Assembly: GCA_964386535.1 (NCBI GenBank)
Contig: CAYLRY010000033.1
Coordinates: 1 to 34,900 of the forward strand
Origin: CAYLRY01 sp964386535
GTDB lineage: Bacteria > Chloroflexota > Dehalococcoidia > Dehalococcoidales > UBA3254
Reading direction: 5' to 3'
Length of the DNA: 34,900 nucleotides
In this document: one piece after another, positions 23,460 to 29,862 of the stretch
How the letters are laid out: every line of letters starts with the position of its first letter
Position numbering within the stretch: the stretch's first letter is position 1
Translations under genes and position numbers: made by a program
The notes under the pieces: model-generated
The model's input: only the letters and a program-made list of their open reading frames with translations
What the model was told of the DNA's origin: nothing
Databases searched by the model: none

Positions 23460-25001
23460 ATGCCAAAAACACCAAGAAAAAGCTCTGAAAGATCAAATCT
23501 GGAAGCCGCTCTCAATATCATCCTTAAGAAAGCGCTCCAGGCTCTGGGAGGCACGGCCGGCATTATCGCCTCCTGGAATGAAGCCAGGCACCGTTTTGAG
23601 GTCAGCGCTTCCTGCGGACTGGACACATCCACCCTGAACCGCCTCAGTCCGCTACTGACCGAGGCCGCCCCGGATTTGGCCGGTAGCCGCGAGAGTTACG
23701 ACCTGCTATCAAGGCTCTTACCAGACCTGGGTTTGCCATTATCAATTGAACGGATCCCGCAAAATCCCATCCTGGCCCTGCCTCTCAAAATCGGTGAGGT
23801 TTCTCTGGGCTTGATTTACATCCTGCGCCCGTTGAAAGCGGCTGCCTTTTCTAACCTGGACCAGCCGGTCCTGGCCGCCTTTGCGGAGGAAGCGGCAATT
23901 GCATTACAAAATGCCCGGTTAGCCCACCTGCTGGCTGAGGAAAAACAGCGGACAGAATTTATCCTGGAGAACAGCCCGGATGGGATTTTCAGTCTGGACT
24001 CCTCAGGTCATATAGTGGGTTTTAACGCGGCCATGGAAAAATTGACCGGTTATTCCCGTGAAGAAGTAATGGGTCAAAAGTGCCTTAAGATCCTGGATTT
24101 TCGTAACTGGGAAGGAAAGAACTGGTGTGGACATTTTTGTCCGCTTTTCTCCAGTGAACCGGAGGCTGTCCAGGTACTGGAAAGACAGGGAAAAATGCGG
24201 ACCAAAAGCGGCCGGGATATTGAGGTCTCAGTGAAATATTCGCTGATACGAAATCAGGAAGGGGAACCCCTGAACGCTGTGGCTACTGTCCGCGATATTT
24301 CCGAAGTCCGGCAATTGGAAAATCTCCGGGAAACCTTTCTATCCATGCTGGGACATGAATTGCAAACCCCACTGACGATCATAAAGAGCTATTCCAGCGC
24401 CCTTAGTGAAGGCCAGTGGAAGCCGGATGTCCTTGAGAAAGGATTAAAGGTTATAGAAGATGAAAGCGATAATCTGAGCCGCATAGTGAACCGCCTGCTG
24501 CTGGCCTCCAGAATTTCCAATGGAGCCTCTCCTCTGCATAAAGAACCGGTAGATCTGGCCAGTCTGGCGGCAAAAATTGTACGCCGCGGACAGGCTCTGA
24601 CAAGAAAACACCACCTGAACATCCAAATGGAAGGCCTGACGGCTGTAACGGCTGATCCACAGTTGCTTGAAGAAGTACTGGCTAACCTGGTAGACAATGC
24701 CATTAAATATTCGCCGGATGGCGGTGAAATCACTATTTCAGCCAGGCAGGATAAACAAACGGTAAAAGTGACAGTCAGTGATCAGGGCCTGGGTATTCCG
24801 GCAGAGGAACAGAGGCGTATCTTTGGGCGTTTTTACAGGGTGGAACGGAAAAGTTGTCCTGGCCAATCCATTAAAGGACTGGGGCTGGGACTGTTTATTT
24901 GTAAAACCATTATTGAAGCCCACGGCGGGACCATAGAAGTCTCCAGCCAGGTTGGAAAGGGCTCCCACTTTTCTTTTACACTTCCGCTGGCACCGGACTA
25001 G
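23460..25001 (+). CDS. Soluble GAF-PAS sensor histidine kinase
   Basis: The ATG at 23460 has GGAG 7 nt upstream; an upstream in-frame TTG lies inside the regulator repeats and lacks a ribosome site. The 513-aa protein has no membrane segment. Domains: a GAF domain (about 12-155), a PAS domain (about 165-290), then HisKA with the phosphorylated His299 in SMLGHELQTPL, and HATPase_c with NLVDNAIKYSPDGG, DQGLGIP and GLGLGLFICK. The PAS domain carries Cys208, Cys223 and Cys227 (CGHFC), which could bind a metal or cluster or sense redox. It would phosphorylate the regulator encoded 27 nt downstream. Its promoter region shares the 11-bp repeats with the stress operon. Confidence 0.9.
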   Translation: MPKTPRKSSERSNLEAALNIILKKALQALGGTAGIIASWNEARHRFEVSASCGLDTSTLNRLSPLLTEAAPDLAGSRESYDLLSRLLPDLGLPLSIERIPQNPILALPLKIGEVSLGLIYILRPLKAAAFSNLDQPVLAAFAEEAAIALQNARLAHLLAEEKQRTEFILENSPDGIFSLDSSGHIVGFNAAMEKLTGYSREEVMGQKCLKILDFRNWEGKNWCGHFCPLFSSEPEAVQVLERQGKMRTKSGRDIEVSVKYSLIRNQEGEPLNAVATVRDISEVRQLENLRETFLSMLGHELQTPLTIIKSYSSALSEGQWKPDVLEKGLKVIEDESDNLSRIVNRLLLASRISNGASPLHKEPVDLASLAAKIVRRGQALTRKHHLNIQMEGLTAVTADPQLLEEVLANLVDNAIKYSPDGGEITISARQDKQTVKVTVSDQGLGIPAEEQRRIFGRFYRVERKSCPGQSIKGLGLGLFICKTIIEAHGGTIEVSSQVGKGSHFSFTLPLAPD

Positions 25002-25028
25002 AGGATATCAGAGAGGAGATGAAAAAAC

Positions 25029-25745
25029 ATGGTTAATAAGTCCATTCTCGTGGTTGATGATGAGCCCCGCATGGTTCAATCCATACAGTTACACCTGGAA
25101 ATTGAAGGTTTTCAGGTTATCAGCGCTTCAAATGGATTTCAGGCCGTGGAAAAAGTAGTCCGGGATACTCCGGATCTGGTAATACTGGATGTAATGATGC
25201 CGGAAATGGACGGCCTGGCTACTCTTAAGAAAATCCGCGAAGTATCCCAGGTCCCGGTAATATTTTTAAGTGTCAAAGGGGAGGAGTTTGACCGGGTGCG
25301 CGGGTTGGACCTGGGCGCTGATGATTATATGACTAAACCTTTCAGTCCCCGCGAATTGATTTCCCGCATTAAAGCAGTGCTGAGAAGGACCGAATCCAAA
25401 GGACTCCTGGAGCACTCTGAAGTAATTGTGGATGATGGCTTACGCATCAATTTCGATCAACGTAAGGTCATAGTCCGGGGCAAGGAAGTGATATTAAGAC
25501 CTACCGAATACCGTTTACTTTATCAATTGATAACCAACCCGGGTAAGCTTCTAACACACGAAACCCTGTTATCCCGGGTCTGGGGACCAGAATACCGGGA
25601 TGATGATCAATATGTCCGCCTGTATATCGGTTACCTCAGGCAAAAAATCGAAGTTGACTCCAGGAATCCTCAATATATTCTCAATGAGCGAGGGTTGGGT
25701 TACCGGTTTAAGGAGTTTCAACCCGCGGATAAAACCCCGGCCTGA
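25029..25745 (+). CDS. OmpR/PhoB-family response regulator
   Basis: The 238-aa protein has a receiver domain with acidic Asp10-Asp11, phospho-acceptor Asp54 (LVILDVMMPEMDG), Ser81 and Lys103 (MTKPF), then a winged-helix DNA-binding domain (about 130-230) with LRPTEYRLLYQL, LLSRVWG and the recognition-helix segment DDQYVRLYIGYLRQKIE. An AGAGGAG site precedes the ATG. It forms a two-component pair with the upstream kinase. The presence of two 11-bp direct-repeat sites in the locus, as this family uses, makes it the most likely regulator of the Hsp20 and small-paralogue promoters. Confidence 0.92.
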   Translation: MVNKSILVVDDEPRMVQSIQLHLEIEGFQVISASNGFQAVEKVVRDTPDLVILDVMMPEMDGLATLKKIREVSQVPVIFLSVKGEEFDRVRGLDLGADDYMTKPFSPRELISRIKAVLRRTESKGLLEHSEVIVDDGLRINFDQRKVIVRGKEVILRPTEYRLLYQLITNPGKLLTHETLLSRVWGPEYRDDDQYVRLYIGYLRQKIEVDSRNPQYILNERGLGYRFKEFQPADKTPA

Positions 25746-25920
25746 AAAGTAAAAAGAAGGCTTAATCCCCTGATTTACTCAATATATTGTCTACCTTGTC
25801 CATACCAGCCCCCGGCCAGGGTTTCCAGGTTAAAAAGGGGGTAAAAATATCCAGCAGAACAGTAGATATTTTGTGCTTCCCCCAGCCTGCCGCCGGTCAA
25901 TCCTTTATGATGTTTCCTGT

Positions 25921-26751
25921 CTAACTCTCTGCTCCGAACAACTGCTGTCTTTTTTGAGAGAAGTAATGCTGAGAGATAAAGTTCAAAGGCTTTTTGGCCA
26001 CACTGAAATTTTCCTGCAAAAGCTGAAAAATCCCGGAAAGTTCCAGCATTTTAGCTGACTCATGTCCGGCTGCCAGCTTATAATATTTGCGGCCTTCCTC
26101 TTCATATTCCTGCATTCCTTTCCGCCCGGTCTTTATCCTGGGCCGCTTTTCCCGGGAAACTGGATAGCGGTAATCAAACTGGGCGAACTCCGGAAAAATG
26201 CCCAGGATAAACAGGCAAACATCGGCAATCCTTTTATAAAAGCTGAAACGGTATTCTTCACCGGCTGATTCGCACAGCCGGCTCAAGACATCAATATCCA
26301 TATCGCTGAAACGGATTCTTCTCCAGATGCCCTTTCTGATCCGGACGGGAATGGTATAGCTTTCGGTCCTGGTAAATGAGGCCAGCATATCTGCCAGATA
26401 TTCCATTATCCCCTCTCTACCGAGAAATGTGACCACCTCCTGGCTATCAAATACCGGGATCCGCTCGTCTCCTACTTTCTCTAAGGTGTGACTGGTTTTC
26501 TGAAGCTCTTTAAACGTCTTCCTTAGAAGGATCTCAAAATACAAAGCCGGTGAGATCTTAAGAAAAATTTCTTCATCCATCATTATGCGGTGAAAAACCC
26601 TTTCATCACCCAACAGAGCCTTTCGGAAAGCCGCATCTTCCCTGATTAGTTGCTTGAGTTTCTCTTTATCGCTAAATCCAGGGGCAGCCTCCCGGATCAC
26701 AAAGTCCAGGTCATTATCTGACAGCCTCAATTGCTTCCTGCTATTAACCAT
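25921..26751 (-). CDS. Conserved hypothetical protein (276 aa)
   Basis: I do not recognise a family. The protein is soluble and mostly helical, with an N-terminal region rich in acidic and basic residues (REDAAFRKALLGDERVFHRIMMDEEIFLKIS), a middle part with aromatic residues (YRFSFYKRIADVCLFILGIFPEFAQFDYRYP), and a C-terminal TPR-like segment (EEGRKYYKLAAGHESAKMLELSGIFQLLQENFSVAKKPLNFIS). No catalytic motif is seen. GGAG lies 12 nt before the ATG. It is convergent with the two-component genes, and a weak pair of TTAGA-type 11-bp repeats lies about 170 nt upstream (26918-26939). Confidence 0.6.
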   Translation of the reverse strand: MVNSRKQLRLSDNDLDFVIREAAPGFSDKEKLKQLIREDAAFRKALLGDERVFHRIMMDEEIFLKISPALYFEILLRKTFKELQKTSHTLEKVGDERIPVFDSQEVVTFLGREGIMEYLADMLASFTRTESYTIPVRIRKGIWRRIRFSDMDIDVLSRLCESAGEEYRFSFYKRIADVCLFILGIFPEFAQFDYRYPVSREKRPRIKTGRKGMQEYEEEGRKYYKLAAGHESAKMLELSGIFQLLQENFSVAKKPLNFISQHYFSQKRQQLFGAES

Positions 26752-26954
26752 TTTCTCAATATTCTCCTTTCGCCTTTATAAATGCTCTCAGGCGGCAGCT
26801 TGCGCAATCTATTACAAGGATTTCCTGATTTTATCCGATTTTGCCTAATAAGCCTGGCGGATAAAGCCTGGCTCCACCAGGAGTGCTTTTCCTATACTCA
26901 GTTTACTCCGCTTTCTATTAGAAAAATATTAGACGGTTAACGGCCAGGGCGGCC
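26752..26954. other. Intergenic region upstream of the 276-aa gene
   Basis: About 200 nt without a gene, between the 276-aa gene and a pseudogene on the same strand. It contains the weak repeats TTAGAAAAATA and TTAGACGGTTA (26918-26939), spaced 11 bp. I see nothing else. Confidence 0.35.
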
Positions 26955-27241
26955 TCAGATTTCACGGTTGATCTGATTGGTGACTCCGGGCATGTCATTC
27001 ATAACCCGCTGGATAAAATCATACCCTTTTTACAGCCAAAGTACTGATGCCTTATGCCAAACAGTTCCCACCAGATGACTTTTGCCTTGCGCCGTCTCAT
27101 TTGAAAAATTCTTATGCATCACCTGGCGCATAGCCGCCGTTGTGTCTGGACTACAATGGCCTGTGGATTGTCCAGTGAATTATCGGGAGCTAAACCGAAC
27201 AACTTATCAATCATTGGTTTTGTCATACCTGAGAGGAGCAT
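26955..27241 (-). pseudogene. Broken small gene, unknown family (frameshift and internal stop)
   Basis: From an ATG at 27241 with a GGGGGGAGA ribosome site (or ATG 27226) the minus strand reads MLLSGMTKPMIDKLFGLAPD and onward to QTQRRLCAR, then stops. A shift of frame at about 27130 continues as AMRQVMHKNFSNETAQGK ... GTVWHKASVLWL, an in-frame TAA, and KGYDFIQRVMNDMPGVTNQ to a TGA at 26955. The two frames together look like one protein of about 95 aa with a frameshift and a stop. I recognise no family. Confidence 0.5.
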
Positions 27242-27251
27242 TCTCCCCCCT

Positions 27252-27280
27252 TTGACGCCACAAGCAATTACCATTACAAT
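27252..27280 (+). promoter_or_regulatory. Promoter of the winged-helix regulator gene
   Basis: The -35 TTGACG (27252-27257), a 17-nt spacer and the -10 TACAAT (27275-27280) are near consensus. Start of transcription is expected near 27287, 30 nt before the ATG. Confidence 0.6.
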
Positions 27281-27300
27281 CAAGTGTATTTGATTATTAA
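27278..27300 (+). promoter_or_regulatory. Operator candidate, copy 1 (autoregulation)
   Basis: AATCAAGTGTATTTGATTATTAA contains the inverted repeat AATCAA/TTGATT and overlaps the -10 and the start of transcription. Seventeen of 23 positions match the sequence at 28239-28261, in the promoter region of the downstream operon. Confidence 0.5.
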
Positions 27301-27316
27301 TAAGGTCAGGTGAATT

Positions 27317-28099
27317 ATGATTGAAATCTTACGAAACAAAAATCAGACCACCCGTTTTCAAATTCTGGTTGAAATTGCCAATTCCGGCGCTATCCAGCAG
27401 CGAGCCATTGCAGAAAAACTCGGTATAACGCCACAGGCGGTTTCCGATTATGTTTCACAACTTATTCAAGAAGGGTTTCTTCAATCAGAGGGGCGGTTCA
27501 GTTACAGAGTAACCAACGAAGGGGTCAACTGGATAATCAAGATGTTAAGAGAACTGAGTTACTACACCGGCTACGTCAGGGCGGCTATCACCAGTATTAC
27601 CGTTAGCGCTGCCATTGCAGAAAATGACCTGAAAAAAGATCAGAAAGTTGGACTGGTTATGAAAAATGGGCTGCTCATGGCCACCACCGATGCAGCCTGC
27701 CGGGCTACAGGCGTCACGATTTCCAGTGCAAAAGCGGGAGAAGACATCGGGATTACCAATATAGAAGGTATAGTGCCGATGATAATAGGTAAGGTTACCG
27801 TATTGAAAATTCCAGGAATACAGCAAGGAGGCTCAAAAAAAGTCAATTATGCTGAATTAAAGAAACATCTGGGAAAGAGTCTTTTCACTGTATCTATAGG
27901 CCTGGAATCCTTTGCTGCTTTACGGAAATTTATGGATGGTTTTTGCCGGTTTGGAGGCGCTGAAGCGGCTATAGAAGCTGCTCACAGCGGGTTATCACCC
28001 GTTGCGGTATGCTCCGATGATATGATTTCGACTCTAATCACACGTCTCCAGGAATCGAACATCAACTATGATATAATCGACGTATCAAAAGTTACTTAA
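27317..28099 (+). CDS. Winged-helix transcriptional regulator with C-terminal sensor-like domain
   Basis: Residues about 15-75 form a MarR/ArsR-type winged helix (QQRAIAEKLGITPQAVSDYVSQLIQEGFLQ is the helix-turn-helix). The rest, about 180 residues, contains no known motif to me; it has alternating helices and strands with VGLVMKNGLLMATTDAACRATGVTISSAKAGEDIG and a terminal ALRKFMDGFCRF ... SPVAVCSDDMISTLITRLQE. Regulators of similar design occur in methanogenic archaea, as I recall, and the ligand is unknown. The gene is followed by a strong terminator, then by the surface-protein/ECF operon, which carries a similar operator. It therefore probably controls both. Confidence 0.75.
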   Translation: MIEILRNKNQTTRFQILVEIANSGAIQQRAIAEKLGITPQAVSDYVSQLIQEGFLQSEGRFSYRVTNEGVNWIIKMLRELSYYTGYVRAAITSITVSAAIAENDLKKDQKVGLVMKNGLLMATTDAACRATGVTISSAKAGEDIGITNIEGIVPMIIGKVTVLKIPGIQQGGSKKVNYAELKKHLGKSLFTVSIGLESFAALRKFMDGFCRFGGAEAAIEAAHSGLSPVAVCSDDMISTLITRLQESNINYDIIDVSKVT

Positions 28100-28130
28100 A
28101 TATTATAAATTTCTGAACCGTTATTTTTTG

Positions 28131-28164
28131 ACCTGGGCGATACCTCCATCGCCCAGGTTTTTTT
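28131..28164 (+). terminator. Strong terminator after the regulator gene
   Basis: An 11-bp perfect stem (ACCTGGGCGAT/ATCGCCCAGGT), a 6-nt loop and seven T follow the regulator by about 30 nt. It separates the regulator transcript from the following promoter. Confidence 0.9.
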
Positions 28165-28191
28165 GGGGACTTAGCTCAGCACTGCCCCAGG

Positions 28192-28221
28192 TTGACATCC
28201 CTTGAATAGCCTTGTTATAAT
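28192..28221 (+). promoter_or_regulatory. Consensus promoter of the surface-protein/ECF operon
   Basis: Perfect -35 TTGACA (28192-28197) and -10 TATAAT (28216-28221) with an 18-nt spacer. Such a strong promoter next to a regulator gene suggests repression in the absence of need. Confidence 0.8.
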
Positions 28222-28261
28222 CAAGCTAACTTGTATTAAATCAAGTACAATAGATTATCAA
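28219..28261 (+). promoter_or_regulatory. Operator candidate, copy 2 (operon)
   Basis: AATCAAG occurs at 28219-28225, within the -10, and again at 28239-28245, 20 bp on. CAAG/CTTG and TTGTA/TACAA inverted repeats lie between and around them. Positions 28239-28261 match the regulator's own promoter sequence AATCAAGT...GATTAT.AA. A bound repressor would block the -10 and the start site. Confidence 0.5.
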
Positions 28262-28279
28262 CGATGGAGGAAAAAGCTC

Positions 28280-29842
28280 ATGACCAGGATAATCCGGTTC
28301 CTATGTTGCCTTTTGGTAGCCTTTGCAGGTCTGGTAAACGCTTCGCCGGCACTGGCAAATGCCCAGCCGGACCTGCAGCCATCTCAAATTGCAGTCACCA
28401 CTCTGTATGCAGGAGCCACTAACACCGTCAGCGTGACCATTGCCAATAATGGCAACGCAGCCGCTGACAGCTTTGCGGTGAAGCTGGAGGCTTCTCTTTC
28501 CGGAGGAAATTACACTGAAATAGCCACTAAAACCGGCAACTCAATCCCGGCCCACAACGATGCCTATTACTGGCCGCTCTCAGTAAATTTCACCTGGAAT
28601 CCAGCTACCAATGGCAATTATTTACTGAGGGTAACGGTTGACTCCCTTGATACCGTCGCTGAACCAGATGAGATGAACAATATTCTATCGCAGCCGGTGA
28701 CGGTTATTGTACTGTCTCCCGTAACAGTTAAGGTCAGGATAGAAGGCAAGACAACGACTATCTGGAGCGGCCAGGTGACCTTCAGCACTTCTATGATAAC
28801 TGACAAGCAGGGATCCGTTTTCACCGTTGATCATCCTACCGCGCTGGGAGCGTTAAACCAGGCAGCCCAGGCCGGCGGATTCAGCTTTATCGTATCCAGC
28901 GCCTACGGTCCGCTCGGCTTTGTCGAATCAGTGGCCGGAGATGGTAACCAGGGTTTAAATGGCTGGCTCTACCGGGTTAACTGGCAAAGCCCCAGCGTTG
29001 CCGCAGTAGATTTTACCCTCGCAGATAATGAAGAGGTTTTATGGTATTTCGGCGGGTGGAGCGCTATGCCTTTAAAATTGTCAGTGGATAAGACAAGCCT
29101 GCCGTGGACAGATACCCTGACTATCACGGTGCAGGCATTTGATGGAGTCAACTGGAAAGAAGTTCAGGGGGCGGCTGTCCAGGCTGCTTCACATATTTTT
29201 ACCACTGATGCTAATGGAAAGGTGTTAAACGTTTCATTACCTCCAGGCGGATATACCATTTCTGCCACCTGCGGGACTTATGAGACCTATATAAGGTCAA
29301 ATACAGCCGGTGTCCTGGTTTATGCCTCCTTAAATCTGCAACCGGGCTGGAATTTTGTTTCTATTCCAAAGCGGTTAGCCCCTGGAAGTTCGACCATGCA
29401 GGCGCTTTTCGGTAGTGTCAATACAGCCGGGCACTCTATTTTTACCTATCATCCTTCCAGCGGCTGGGTGGCAATGGAAGCCGCTGCAACCGTTTCACCC
29501 CTGGACGGCATCTGGATCTTTTCAGCAACCGCTGCCGAGTTACATCCAGTCTTTGACCCTGATCCCCGGCAAGTTCCACCCACAAAGCAACTGGCTGCAG
29601 GATGGAATGCCATCGGTTTCACTGATTTCACCTCCGCTGCGGCCAATGCCACTTTAACTTCTGCCGGCAGCGGATGGACTACCCTGATGGGTTTTGACGC
29701 CAGTCTGCAAACCTACGAAGTATCCATCATCAAGGATGCTCCCGCGGCCGACCCGCATAGTGAGAGCCGGCAGATGCTGCCCTGGAAAGGTTACTGGTTA
29801 TATATGACCGGCCCCGGACAACTGGCGGCAATAAGCTCCTGA
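28280..29842 (+). CDS. Secreted CARDB-DUF4430 surface protein
   Basis: The ATG at 28280 follows GGAGG and begins a clean signal peptide (MTRIIRFLCCLLVAFAGLVNASPALA); an upstream TTG would bury it. The 520-aa protein has a CARDB-like Ig domain (about 30-145, with EPDEMNN), a DUF4430/transcobalamin C-terminal-like domain (about 148-260, with NGWLYRVNW and LWYFGGW), an Ig-like segment to about 345, then two related modules beginning LQPGWNFVSIPK and LAAGWNAIGFTD. There is no membrane anchor, so it is released or held by its partners. In transcobalamin and intrinsic factor this domain covers the corrinoid; binding here is inference. Confidence 0.8.
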   Translation: MTRIIRFLCCLLVAFAGLVNASPALANAQPDLQPSQIAVTTLYAGATNTVSVTIANNGNAAADSFAVKLEASLSGGNYTEIATKTGNSIPAHNDAYYWPLSVNFTWNPATNGNYLLRVTVDSLDTVAEPDEMNNILSQPVTVIVLSPVTVKVRIEGKTTTIWSGQVTFSTSMITDKQGSVFTVDHPTALGALNQAAQAGGFSFIVSSAYGPLGFVESVAGDGNQGLNGWLYRVNWQSPSVAAVDFTLADNEEVLWYFGGWSAMPLKLSVDKTSLPWTDTLTITVQAFDGVNWKEVQGAAVQAASHIFTTDANGKVLNVSLPPGGYTISATCGTYETYIRSNTAGVLVYASLNLQPGWNFVSIPKRLAPGSSTMQALFGSVNTAGHSIFTYHPSSGWVAMEAAATVSPLDGIWIFSATAAELHPVFDPDPRQVPPTKQLAAGWNAIGFTDFTSAAANATLTSAGSGWTTLMGFDASLQTYEVSIIKDAPAADPHSESRQMLPWKGYWLYMTGPGQLAAISS

Positions 29843-29862
29843 GGCATGGAGGAAAAATACAA

